Shown piece by piece: positions 25,166-37,200 of a stretch of DNA of 64,000 nucleotides. The stretch comes from Ectocarpus siliculosus (lineage: Eukaryota; Sar; Phaeophyceae; Ectocarpales; Ectocarpaceae). Location: the NCBI GenBank assembly GCA_000310025.1, contig FN647962.1, positions 360,062-424,061 of the forward strand, read 5' to 3'. The notes under the pieces are model-generated. The model had not been told where the DNA came from. It worked only from the letters and a program-made list of their open reading frames with translations, and did no database searches. A program made the translations under genes and the position numbers. Every line of letters starts with the position of its first letter. Position 1 is the first letter of the stretch.

Positions 25166-28100
25166 TTACACCGAGCAGTCTCCCATCTCCGTCGACAAAT
25201 TCACGCTCAGGCCCCTGCCCCTCACAGACTTGATGGGGACTATTTTCAGTCGCCCTGGCTCCGCCACCACTCCTTGCGCAACGCTGCCCGCGAGTACCCA
25301 CTTGCCCCCCCGCAGCGCTGCCCTTACAGGTGAAGACTGGCCACTATCCTGGGATTGGTCAAAGATACCGCACGCAAGTTGCTTGGGCTCTTGCAACCAC
25401 TACTGTGGCCATGTAAATGCAATAGTAACCTTCGCTCACTGCAAGGTGTTGCTGCACGAGCGTTAGCTACCGCTAGCAGGGACGGTTCAGGCAATGATGC
25501 ACCTTAACAAAACGAAACATCACCAAAACCCCATAGGAAGTACTTATGCCGATGCACGATGCAATCTACACGCCTTTGTGTGACGAAAATGTGGCATCTT
25601 TGCGCAAGAACCTCCACGCTCAGTTGCTGATACACGGAGAGTTTTGGGGAACACCTGTAGCACACCTCTTGACTTGCTGTCGAGTTCGAACGAAAGCTTA
25701 AGGACAGACAAGAGGTCTCGGGTAATTTTCAAACGCCTAAACAAGTATGCGTCGCCTGCACGGGCCGGTCAAACAACTGTGAGGTGGAACGTTGTATGAC
25801 CATGTCGGACGAATGTTAGGAGTGTTTGCATCGCAGTTGAAACGCTGAGTCGAAGCAGTACACTATCGGTACATTGGTCGCACCTGAGTTGCATCGTGCC
25901 TTCCGACTTGGCCTTCCTTGCCCTCGTGGGCTTCTACGTGCAACGCAAACGTGCAGCCTTGCCGCGTCGGTAGGTGAGCCGACGATTTTTGAATCTGGAG
26001 GAGGGCAGACCGAAGCTGATCTTCTACGTCCTGGCAATAGAGCAAAACAATCATGAGGTTAAATGGGGGATGGATGGATGGACGCGGGGATTGACAAAAC
26101 ACAAATGGACACGAAAGGTTGGCGAACGATGGGTTCTAGAAACAGCTGTATGGATATCTCCTGGAGGTGGCAGCTCCACCACGAGTGCGTAGAAAACAAA
26201 AACAAGATAGACGCACTAAACAATTAAATGTGAGTACCTGCAGACTTGTTGAGTCCACGGAGTCATCACCGTCGTCCTCAACCCGAACGTCGAACGCGAC
26301 TCTCTCTACGGGGGCTTGGTCCACGTGTTCTTCTTCCAGGAAGAAGCACACAAGCACTCTACGAACTACTCCTTGTTCCATAAGCGACTTCGCCCGTAGC
26401 AAAACCTGTCCCCGAGACAGAACGACCATCGGCGCCACGAAGGTAGTGTGGTTGTTCGATTGGAATTTCAACGGCTCCATAGGAGGACTGGAAGTTGACA
26501 CAGCTATCATCGGTAGGTAGAGTCTATATGTGCAAGTTTTTCATATTTAGGGGTATGGATCTGTTCGAGATACAAATAGTACTTGTACATATAAAACAGC
26601 TGCTGCTAGCCAATAGTAGCATCGACCCGGCTCAACCCGCTGACCAACGAACAGACAGACAGACAACAGGTAGATGTCATTCCGTGCGGCTGGCTACAGA
26701 AAGTAACGCTTCTCCTTCTATAGACCATGGTCTGGGACACACAGCAGTGAGGGGGCGTCAGCCATGGGAGAGCCTAGACTATTCTCCGGATTGAAGACAG
26801 AGACGGTACAGCACATGGAGAGAAATGCACTTGCGTGTACAGAGGCTCTTTATCTTATGTACGTATCATCTTCCTCATTCCGATCACCACTCACTCTCTC
26901 CCTCTCTCTTCACCACCGTACATATGGAACTAGGGGATTGTAGGGCCCCGCCGTCCCCAGTGGGCGCCGGGGCCCAAATCGCAAACCGAAGGTAGTTATA
27001 TTGAATGATTGGAAATTCTAAGATGTGTGCTGTGTTGGGGTATGGTCGTGCCCAACGTATAGTAGTCGTCGACGACGACGCTGAGCTCTGGGCGACCCGG
27101 TTGTGGCCTCTCAAGGCTGGACGGATGTGGTGTACATTGTCTAAACGTCCACCAACCACTGTTTCATTGTGTAAGCATGTTTGTTTTGTGCTGTTGCAGC
27201 ACCCGTGAGAAGGCCATCGTGAGATTTATCGCCTGATCTGCAATTCCACCGCTAACACTGGACGGTATGATAACTCTATCGGCTGGAGCAGATGTAGTAG
27301 TCCCGAGGGATCTTGGTATCCGTGACACCGCAGAATTGTGAATGGTGTAATGACGTGCGGTACTTGTCTTGGTTATCTTGGTTATGTGTGTGAAAGGTGA
27401 GTCGTTGATCCTCGATGCAGCTGAATACGTCGATGAGGAATTCGTTCATCAAAGGACCAAGTTGTTGAAATCGGAGTTCCCGTACCAACAACTGCGTTAC
27501 CCATTGCCCGGGTGTGATTTTATTCCCAGTTGTGTTTTTCATGGCGCAGCCGAATGCCCCGCCTTGTGGGAAAAGCAATGGGAAACTTAACGGCAAAAAG
27601 TCCTTGTCGTAAGCGTTACATAGCAGACACACTAATACACTATGTCCTGTGCGTTTCAGCCCCAGCGACCTGCAATGACACACCGGCAGAAGGGCACATG
27701 TTCGCTGTACAGCAGCGGGAAGCTGTGTGGATCGCGCAATTGCCGTTTTAACGTCAACACAGACCTCGGGTTTTGTCCACGCATCATGCATGCATATCCT
27801 AAAAAACGATTCCAAGAAACACTGAAAATTTGTGTGGAAAAAATCCTTCCGTATTTTCGAGTAGTGCGTCCAACGATGACAATCCTACAAATAATATACG
27901 TACGTGATACCTTACCGCTTCTGGATGTCTGCGCGCGTTTCTTGAGTAAAGTACAGAGTAGCATGGTAGGCAGTGCTACTCTGTCTGTCGTAGCCGGACA
28001 ATAAACGAACGACACGACGGTTGGTTCTCGTTTCGAAACCAGCCGCGGAGGAAAGTAACGGTCCAACCAGCCTCGGATGCAGAGGAAGTGCCTGATGCTG

Positions 28101-30874
28101 TACAAGATAAGACGACACAACACCACCACCTCCTGCTGCTTGCCGACCCCTCGTGGCGATATGCGCTACTGCTGTAATAATAGTGCTGCTGCTGCAGTAA
28201 CATCGTGTCCCCGATGCCGTTTGGGGTTTGGGGTTGGGGCCCCCACGGTGTTGGGGGAGAGACAGGTCTTTTGGGGGGGGGGTGCCTGTTAGACATGAAA
28301 CAACAACCAGGTAGCTTTTTCTGACGCTATGAATTCATTGCTACTCTGTCTCTGACTCTTTTCTATGATAGAGATGGATTCGTTGTGTCATGTATATTAA
28401 CAAAAAAAAAAAAACATTGGTTGCCAGTCAAACTCTCGCCGAACCCCCCCCCCCGACTATTATGAGAGACAGACACTGTTAGAGCGACTTTGTCGTCACC
28501 AAACTCTCGCGGGAAAAAAAAACAGATGGTGCATGACAGCCACTGCTGTGAAGCTGAAACACATCAGATGTGCCAGCCAAACATAGCACCATGCCTCCAT
28601 TCGGCCGATTGGTGTTGGTTTCTATATAGTCTGCGTCCATAACCACCTATTATTTGATCTGCGCCAACATGACAAAAAAAGCAAAAAAACAGGCATGGGC
28701 ACACACAGATAGATGGGCACATTTAACATTTATTGAAGGGAAATAGACACAAGTGGGTATACCCACCCCTTTCTCGGACAAAAGTGGGTACTCGAAAATC
28801 CAGCGCGTGCGCACTTCATAGGCGACCCCCAAACGACTCAAAACCCCATTCTGACACCTGGGCGACACAGCCAGGGACCATACACTGCACGGGCATCGTT
28901 TTTTCCCCACTTCTAGGCACACCTTTGGCCCTAATACCGCCGACGCGCGCAAGGCCTCACCAGAGTGCCCACTTATGTCCGACATCGCAGTGGGTATACC
29001 CACCGGCGTCAACTAATTTTTTCATGTAACCACTTGTGTCTGTATTTCGACCCACTTTTGTCCAAATTGTACCCACTTTTGTCCACTTACGGACGGCGGA
29101 AATCGAGCGGAAATCGACCTCCACGTCACCGCACGGCAGAACATCGAATAGCCTCGGAACGTCTCAGAACCTCCCAACACCGTATCCATGGCATCTTTCC
29201 TATCCATGGCTGCCGACTGCGGACCGACCACGGAGGAACATGTCAGAAACATGCCAGACCCCTTCGGTACCGGCACGGGAAGATACCAGGCACGGGAAGA
29301 TACCCGCGGCAAGCCCGGCAAGCAGCGCACTAACGGCACGCCACAAATAAATGCGTGACATACAACGGACAACACAACCAACGGGTCGCGCATACAGAAC
29401 AAAAAGACGCGCAAACAGCAACAACACACACACACAAAAACACCAACCACCACGACGAGTGCACACCGACTCGTCACGACAACAGTAGGCTTGCCGCGGG
29501 TATCTTCCCGTGCCTGGTATCTTCCCGTGCCGGTACCGAAGGGGTCTGGCATGTTTCTGACATGTTCCGTGGTCGGTCCGCAGTCGGCAGCCATGGATAG
29601 GAAAGATGCCATGGATACATACGGTGTTGGGAGGTTCTGAGACGTTCCGAGGCTATTCGATGTTCTGCCGTGCGGTGACGTGGAGGTCGATTTCCGCTCG
29701 ATTTCCGCCGTCCGTAAGTGGACAAAAGTGGGTACAATCTGGACAAAAGTGGGTCAAAATACAGACACAAGTGGGTACATGAAAAAATTAGTTGACGCCG
29801 GTGGGTATACCCACCGCGATGTCGGACATAAGTGGGCACTCTGGTGAGGCCTTGCGCGCGTCGGCGGTATTAGGGCCAAAGGTGTGCCTAGAAGTGGGGA
29901 AAAAACGATGCCCGTGCAGTGTATGGTCCCTGGCTGTGTCGCCCAGGTGTCAGAATGGGGTTTTGAGTCGTTTGGGGGTCGCCTATGGAGTGCGCGCGCG
30001 CTGGATTTTCGAGTACCCACTTTTGTCCGAGAAAGGGGTGGGTATACCCACTTGTGTCTATTTCCCTTTATTGAATCAATCCCGCCGCCTGCCGAACCTC
30101 GCTTCCGGATCGACAACAACAGACCTGCTGCCTATGGCACAGCACGGCGTGCTTGCACGTAGTAAGCACGCATCGCGTGTCTCTCGTGTTTGGACGCAAA
30201 TTCTGCGCGAGCGAGGGGTGATCATACAGCAGTACTGCTGTCTGTCTATGTATGCAGTTACATGTAGTTTCTGAACGCCTACATACTGAGGTTGGGAGTT
30301 TGTCGCGGCGTGGACGTCGGCAGCACGGAGATATGGCACACCTCAGATATGTAGGCATTCAGCTCGGGATGCCGGCTCATCCACACTGGCACGCCATACT
30401 TCCGGCGTCGTTCGAAGATATCTGCGAGAGAGAGGCAAGGCGAGAGAGGGATGTTGTGGTCAGCGAAGAGGAGGAGGAACACAGCAATGTTTGTGGGTTC
30501 CAAGGGCGAATTTGCGGCACGTGCACGTTGTGATGCCCAGCATGACTTACACCGATGCAGGCATGGTTTGTTTCAGACGTTCATGTGTACACGCACGATC
30601 GTCGATAGTACTGCAGAACAGACCAACTTGTCTCCTTCACCATACTCGTCGCTCGTATCGACCGTCATTTCTTTACCCGCGGGAGCGAGGGAACAATAGG
30701 GTACGTGAGGGTGTGTGATTCAAACATTCAAACATTCAAATCTGCCTTGTGTGCCGGCCCACCTTGCGGGTACGCTCGCCGTGAGTGCAGCAAGCTGTGC
30801 GTGGCTGCCTCGAGAAATTCAACCAAAATATCTACCACGGCTTCGCTCCATCCTTGCTGATCAACGGCATCCAT
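25166..30874 (-). CDS. MAD2L2: MAD2L2 (REV7) HORMA-domain protein, 5 exons, 229 residues
   Basis: REV7 is the HORMA adaptor of translesion polymerase zeta and, in animals, of shieldin and of APC/C control. Exons are 30874-30763, 30421-30342, 26405-26238, 26030-25884 and 25348-25166; every junction keeps phase and 229 residues compares well with 211 in human. Family landmarks in order: VVDILVEFLEAATHSLLH at the N-terminus, then DIFERRRKYGVPVWMSRHPE and LNAYISE, then the strand RRVLVCFF, then DVEDQLRSALLQIQ and QGCTFALHVE, and the C-terminal seatbelt RLKIVPIKSV. The ATG at 30874 fits the usual start. Intron 2 (30341-26406) is 3936 bases, far longer than the other three (207-535), and holds several mobile-element remains. 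The gene is head-to-head with HAS1, 329 bases away. Coding exons look intact, so the insertions probably do not destroy it. Confidence 0.94.
26611..26665 (-). repeat. tRNA-like short dispersed repeat, copy 4
   Basis: On the minus strand this reads CGTTGGTCAGCGGGTTGAGC followed by GGGTCGATGCTACTATTGG, aligned with the copies at 45275-45340 and 12272-12327. It is preceded in that sense by a short (GTCT)n run. It lies in REV7 intron 2 in the host sense. Confidence 0.5.
27360..27640 (-). mobile_element. Helitron-like protein fragment
   Basis: A minus-strand open frame (27815-27276) contains DFLPLSFPLLFPQGG, then ITPGQWVTQLL, then LRFQQLGPLMNEFLIDVF and SCIEDQRLTFHTHNQ. This order matches the N-terminal domain of Helitron Rep-helicase proteins (the P-L-LFP-G block followed by the F-Q-F-D-IE-RL block). 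I found no Rep HUH motif, helicase motifs or Helitron ends nearby, so it appears to be a decayed or truncated remnant inside REV7 intron 2. A chance resemblance cannot be excluded. Confidence 0.5.
28222..28281 (+). other. G-rich tract with quadruplex potential
   Basis: Three runs of four G separated by T tracts (GGGGTTTGGGGTTGGGG) are followed by a C run and then by a ten-G run near 28270-28279. The G-rich strand is the non-template strand for plus transcription and lies antisense within REV7 intron 2. Confidence 0.5.
28729..28737 (+). repeat. Left target-site duplication
   Basis: TTTATTGAA immediately precedes the first base of the inverted-repeat element and recurs in the same orientation at 30067-30075. 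Confidence 0.9.
28738..29315 (+). repeat. Left terminal inverted arm
   Basis: This is the left arm of the fold-back element. Motif copies are at about 28746, 28777, 28966 (reversed), 29027 (reversed), 29048 (reversed) and 29069 (reversed). Palindromes GTGGGTATACCCAC occur near 28753 and 28990. Confidence 0.92.
29488..30066 (-). repeat. Right terminal inverted arm
   Basis: This is the reverse complement of the left arm with about 99% identity, ending in CTATTTCCC at 30066 just before the right target duplication. Some motif copies differ by one base from their left partners, so the arms are not being kept perfectly identical. Confidence 0.92.
30067..30075 (+). repeat. Right target-site duplication
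   Basis: TTTATTGAA follows the last base of the right arm and is identical to the left copy, showing insertion of the whole structure as one unit. Confidence 0.9.
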
Positions 30875-31203
30875 CCCTTACGTCTGTATAGAGTTCAGAG
30901 TGGCTAACACAGAGAGACTCCACACCGCAAACCACTATACACTGCTGTGCCACTCGAACACGATGGTTGATGTTGGGTGGCTTGGGGGGGTCGTGAATCA
31001 TGCACTCACGTACGTCCTTTCTATTGCGCCGCACCGCACACCACCACACCTCACCTCCGCTCCGTACAGCACTCCATCTTATCGCTCCCCGACTCCTCCA
31101 CGCTGACGTCCCAGTGCAGTAGGTGACCACGAGATATCTCCCCGCAACCTCAGTGCCATCGCGTTCCTTTTGACGCTCTGCCACTGCGGTGCCAGTTGGT
31201 AGC
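30875..31203. promoter_or_regulatory. Shared head-to-head promoter region, REV7 / HAS1
   Basis: Only 329 bases separate the two divergent start codons, so both promoters must lie here or overlap first exons. I see no clear TATA box. A G run at 30984-30990 and C-rich plus-strand patches near 31040-31100 are the only base-composition features. Confidence 0.5.
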
Positions 31204-34200
31204 ATGAAGCGTAAGGCGGCGAAGCTGGCCAAGGCCTTGCCACCACCGAAAGGCAATGCGAGGCCTTCCCCTGCAGGCAACAGCAAGGGCCGCCGAAACA
31301 AGGTGGTTACCGAGGGATTGGCAGCCTAGAGGGTCTTGTGTTGCTTTCGACGTTGAACCTCAAGTACCACGCCTGTTGGTGCGCTCGATTGTGCACTCTC
31401 TCTGCTGCTGCACGGATGTTGCGACGGCCGTACGCGGCAGGTCCAGGTTATTACGGGATTTTAGAATGTAGGAATAGCCTAGAGGACAATTGGTAACCTC
31501 CAGCAGCCTCGCTCTTATTTGGACAAGGAGCGACATCGTGGAACGGTATATTGTCAATCTTGACAACTGCCGTGCAGGACGGGGGGGTCTGATTCAGTAG
31601 GTAGATGTGTTTTCGTGGGCTAGCCGCCAATCCACGACATGAACAACATTGGCGCGTTCTTGCTCAGCTCTGTCGCGCCCACCAAGAGCTCTCCTTACCC
31701 CGCGTCGTCTGCTAACGCTGCTGTTGTCGTCTGTCGTGCCGCGTGTCTGTAGGAGGCGGAAGTGACGAAGGCGAAGAAGGAGGAGGAGGAGGAGGAGAGC
31801 AGTGCAGAAGAGGAGGAGGAGGAGGAAGAAGAAGAAGAAGAATCCTCCGGCAGCGAGGAGGAATCCGAAGAGGACGGTAGCGACCAAGAGGAGGACAAGG
31901 AGGTGTGGAGTTTGTGGGGTGAAGACGTGTACCATGGTGTGTTTGAAACCGACGGGTGCGGTAAGGTGGTGCACGTTGTCGGACTGCTGTACAACGAAGA
32001 ACGACGAGCGTAACACGCCAGTGTCCATGTGGCGTGTTGGGCCTTACACTTGGCGGCGAACGATGCGAGTACTAAACTCTCATCATTCACCATTCCTTAA
32101 CCTTGCAGGTTTAAATGTCGAGTGAGGAGTGCTTGCCTGGCTTTTTGGCTTGTTGATCCCTGGTCCCGGGATCATTTTCGTCGGAAGCCGTGTGGAGGCC
32201 TTCTAAACCCTGTTTCGCTCAAGCTTAACGGCGTGTTTGTGTCCCTTGGTTTGCCACAGACGGCCGCTGTTGGCGGGGAGAAAGCCCGCAAGCGCCAGAG
32301 GGACGACGACCAAGGGGGATCTGCTCCGAGCAAAAGAGGCAAGGAGGGGGCAGCGGGCAAGCCGCAATCGAGCGAGGGGGCCGGGGGCGCAGCAAGCAAA
32401 GAAGAGGACAAAGTGCAGCAACTGGTCAAGACTGGATTCTTCTCGGATGTGGAGTTTTCTACTCTCCCGTTGTCCAGCGGCATGCTCTCCGCGCTTGCCA
32501 AGTTGAACTTCGTGATGACGACCAAAATCCAGGTAGGCGTGAGACCTGAACTCAGTTTTTTTATGGGTGGCGTACTTGCACGTTAATCGAACAGAACCAT
32601 GGCTCGGGCAAGTGGTTTGGGCAGTTACGAAACTGCGATGGGAAAACGGAATGGCTTGCTTTCCTGCGTTAGTCTTGGTGCCGTCGGCGCTACCTTTACG
32701 AGGATTATGCTCTGTCCCGGCTCTGTGTTGTTGTTGGTGCCGTGGTTCAGGCCCAAGCAATCCCCCCTCTGCTTGCGGGAGAAGACATGGTGGGTGCTGC
32801 CAAGACAGGATCGGGGAAGACCCTAGCTTTCTTGGTGCCAGTACTGGAGGTGAGGATTGGCCCAGGTGGTGCCGCCTGGTTAGAATCTTAATTAGACTGA
32901 ATCTCTCGTCGATTCTTGTGCTATACCTTAGGTCGATAGGTTTTGCGCTCAAGTCTCGAGAATGTATATCGCCTTCGGCAAGATTTTGCCTTCTAGTGAT
33001 GTCTTGCAGAATTGTGCTCGTTGGGTCATTTCATTTGACCGTGATAAACCAGACAGTCGCAGTTCACTCAACGATTTGTCAATATCGCCTCTTTGTACGG
33101 GCGCGTGCGGGCACATTGTAGTCAACAAGTCGTGTGTACGGCGTGTGCTGAGAAGACTCTTAACTTGTGTGACGTCTGTAATGCACGCTGTCTCATCTGT
33201 TCGAAGCGCGCTACGCAGTATGCCAGTCCACGCTCGCCAAATGCTTTTGTGTGTTGTACATGCGAACATGGTATTTTTTTTGCCTACCCACGTTGACGTT
33301 TGTATTCGTGCTTACATTGGATGTGCTACAAGTATACCGCGCTGCACCTTCTCCGTTAATTTCTGAAATATACATGCCTCTTTTGTTCTCAGTGTCTCCA
33401 CAAAGTCAAGTGGTCTCACCGCAATGGCACGGCGTGCATCATCATCAGCCCCACGCGGGAGCTGTCGCTCCAGACGTACGGAGTGCTGAGGGACGTTATC
33501 GAAAACGGAAATTTGAAGCAGACCCACGGCCTGCTGATCGGCGGGGCTAATCGCCGAGGTCAGTCTTCGTAGGCGGGATGGAATGGTGTCACACCTTCAC
33601 CGTTTAGCACATGTACACAGCTAATACTCACGATGGTTGTGTTGGCGACCCGACCCGAGGGCATGTTCAACCCTCAGGCAGTATGAGTGGGGCGGCGGCG
33701 AGCGTACTCATGTTTTGCATCCCTTAGTTGTAAGACAAATGACCGAGAGGGGGTGTTCTGTTAAGGAATTATCAACCTGTGACGTGACAATTTTGATATT
33801 GCTTGGAGTATTATACCGTGCCAGGAAACACTTGTACCGCGGGTTGGTTATTTCGTGTTGTTTGATCTACGACTGACCGGCTTTAACGACCTTATCTCCT
33901 TTCTCCGCTCCAACACTGGCATTCTACCATACCGGCAGCTGAAGCTGAGCGACTGGTGAAGGGAGTGAACGTCCTTGTGGTGACGCCCGGTCGTCTTCTC
34001 GACCATCTGCAGGTGCTGCCATGATGTCATGTGTGCTCTAGAGTACCTCTGTTGGAATTTACCATTGCCCCAGTCTCGTACCAAACCGCTATTTTGGATG
34101 AACATTGATCGTCTCTTTCCCCCTACCACTGCGGCGATGCAGTGTTTGATTTAGAACACAATCGTGCTCTTACAAAGATATTGATGCCAAGGCCTATTTT

Positions 34201-37200
34201 TGAAAAATAGCGAGGTTTCTGCTGCTCAGGTGTACTGTGTTCAAGCTTGCATGACTTGACCAACTCTACAGCGTGCAATGATGCCTCCTCTGTTCGCCGC
34301 CTCTTGCCCCCCTCAATAGAACACCAAGGGATTCTTGTTCCGCAACATGCAGATGCTGGTCATCGACGAGGCTGACCGCATCTTGGAGCAAGGTTTCGAG
34401 GAGGAAATGCACCAGATCATCAAGCTTCTGCCGAAGGAGAGACAAACTATGTTGTTCAGCGCCACGCAGACCAAGAAGGTACATCGATTGCACACGGGCA
34501 GGTTTTTATAGAGAATGGCTTAGTCCATGCGATGTATTGGTGCAACTGCTGTAGTAGCAACGCCCCGCTGTCGTGTCGGCGTTAGTTCTGTTCGTCACGC
34601 ACGCAGTTGATGGGCGACTTTCTTGTGTCGGGTAAATGCCGTTTTCGGGGGTACAGCAGCTATATGCCATCCCTACCTCTCCTTATGCTCTCGCCATAGT
34701 TTTGAGGTACAAGAGGTGCTCGTGTTACGGAGGCAGCCTGGTACCAAACCGCATTTTCACATTTCGGCTATCCTAGATGGCGAAGACGGTGGCATCTACT
34801 TGTCGGGTCAAGATTTGTTTCGCCTGCTGACTTGTGGGTGCCGGCATGAAACCACCTCTACCTGTAGGTGGAGGACCTGGCCCGACTGTCGATCCGGAAC
34901 AAGCCTGTGTACGTGGGCGTGGACGACGCGGAGCAGGAGAGCACCGTTGACGGGCTCGAGCAGGTTAGTTTTTTTTCCATCTTCCGGTCCACTGCCTCTG
35001 AAGACTGTCACTGCTGTATGCCTGCTTTGCTTGTCGTGGTCGTAGTGCGTAGAGTACTAGGCGCGTGTCGCGAAGCAACAATACCAACATGTTTTGGTGT
35101 TTTGTGTTGTGAAAACGGAAGCCAGTGAACGTTTTGCGATTTTCTGAGCGGTACAGCAATTTGGCCAGTCGTCATTCAGGCGTTCGTTTAGCCTGGGTGC
35201 GAAGGCCACGCTGCCTGAAGAGTGCTCGATTCCCAGCCCCGAAAAGAGGAGTTGGGACAGAAACTTCAGCTGCCGTCCGACACATGTCGAGAACGTGCAG
35301 TCAAAACACACCACTCGAGATTTCACCCCCGACTGTTGTTGTTCTCTATCGTCCCCATCTTCCGCACTTTCCCGATGTCATGCTCAGGGCTACGTCGTGT
35401 GCCCGAGCGATAAGCGCTTCCTCCTCCTCTTCACCTTCCTCAAGAAGAACCGCAAAAAGAAGATCATGGTGAGCACAGGCTGACGCGAATAAAACGTGTT
35501 TGTACACGAGTCTACCCCCGCGAAATGCACACTATTATTGTGCGTGCTGTCGAGGAATGGACTCCTGAAGCAGTCGCTGCACGGGCGTTTCGTCCTGTAT
35601 TTCGCGCTAGACGGGGACTTTGTGCGGTTGAGTTGCTGTTTCATGCTGTCATTCCGTCATGTGTAAATTTAGCGATCGGCACAGGGCGCGGTCTCCATTT
35701 CATGTCAAGCTGGACGTAATCCTCCGATGCGTTTCTCGTGACCAGTGACCAGACCGTGACCTTGTGTGCCAGCTCACTCTGATTCTCGTGTATATACCTC
35801 CGTCGTGTGTACTGCTCTGCTGTATCTCGCTCTGCTGTATCTCTTGCTTTTCTCCTTTGTTGGATGGGGTGTACAGGTCTTCTTTTCGTCGTGCAACTCC
35901 GTCAAGTTCCACTCGGAGCTACTCAACTACATCGACATGCCCGTGATGGACATCCACGGTCGGCAAAAGCAGCAGAAACGAACGACTTCTTTCTTTCAGT
36001 TCTGCAAGCAGGTGAGCCCGCCGGAGGGCCACCGCTTGGCACTTGTTTACTCTCCGCAACTGTAGCATGTACCTCTGTTGCAAACTACAATTGAATGTTT
36101 TTCACGGGACGCGCAAGCGAGGGCTTGTCGTGAAGCCTACAGGAGGTGTGGTGCTGCTTATCATACTCACCGTCACAACGCTATCTGGAGCGTTACCAGG
36201 CGCAATGTGTCAAGCACATGCTTAGCCCTTCCAATCGGTTGTTGAACGGTCCACCTTCGCGTTGACTGCAAGGTCAAAGGCAAGCACCAAGGCAGCGAGC
36301 GCATGCATATAAATAAACTAACGCCGCGCGGGACGGCGAGCAAAATTTTGACACAGTTTTCTTCGCACTCATTTTTCCAGGACACGGGGGTGCTGCTCTG
36401 CACAGACGTGGCCGCCCGTGGGCTGGACATTCCGGCCGTGGACTGGATCATCCAGTTCGACCCTCCTGACCAGACCGCCGAGTACATCCACAGGGTGGGA
36501 CGAACAGCAAGGGGACAAAGCGGAAAGGGCAGGTGAAGCACACGCCCCTATACAATAGCTCCAGAGACAGAGAGAGAGAACCCTTGTGCCTTGCCGTGGT
36601 GATACCAGGTAGAGACAGAGAGCCGAGCGTGCTTTAGAGGTTTGGGTTGGTTCCCCGTGGGAGAGGATGGCCCATTCGAGAGAGTGCGGGATGTTACTCT
36701 TGGTCCTGGATTCAACCCGATTTCCCTCCCTACAACACCATCCCGCAATTAGATGACGTTGTGCCTTGTGCTGCCCTTGTTGATGGTTCGTGCAGAGCTC
36801 TGCTGTTTTTGCTGCCTGAAGAGGTGGGGTTCCTGCGATATCTCCGGACGGCCAAGGTGAGTGATTCGCTGCCATCTCCTTTTCTTTTTTTCTGTGTTGC
36901 ACGAGTACATTGTAGCGTTCTTTTGTTGTACGCACCTCGAGTATCTCGTGCTTCCATTGGGCACCTCAACGTGCGTCATATGGCAATACGTGAAGTATGT
37001 TGGTGTCGAACGGCGAAAGGGCAAAAGCGTACTTGTATAACCTGTGCGACTCAGGTGACCTTTCTTTGATCACCCGTCAACAACCCTTGGATGTTGGTTG
37101 ATCGTTTCGTCCTTGTTTTTGCTAGGCCAAGCTGAACGAGTACGAGTTCCCGGTGAAGAAGGTGGCGAACGTTCAGTCGCAGCTCTCCCGTCTGATCGAG

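Larger units (their letters stand above)
28738..30066. mobile_element. Fold-back / Mutator-like non-autonomous DNA transposon, 1329 bases
   Basis: The element is two long inverted arms, 28738-29315 (578 bases) and 29488-30066 (579 bases), around a 172-base centre. By eye the arms differ by about six substitutions and two small indels (3 and 4 bases), which together explain the one-base length difference; identity is about 99%. It is flanked by a perfect 9-base duplication, TTTATTGAA. Ends are GGGAAATAGACACAAGTGGG. Each arm carries about six copies of GACAMAAGTGGGTA in both orientations and two GTGGGTATACCCAC palindromes, perhaps transposase binding sites. It encodes no recognisable transposase; open frames up to 196 codons inside simply mirror the arms. 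A 9-base duplication with long inverted ends fits Mutator-like or fold-back elements. It sits in REV7 intron 2 and looks young. Confidence 0.92.

Noticed and set aside
29022-29612. Open frame of 196 codons (-) and mirrored frames at 28650-29012, 29474-29839 and 29792-30274
   Set aside because: They lie within the inverted arms of the fold-back element and appear twice in mirror image. They show no transposase motif and are products of the palindromic structure.
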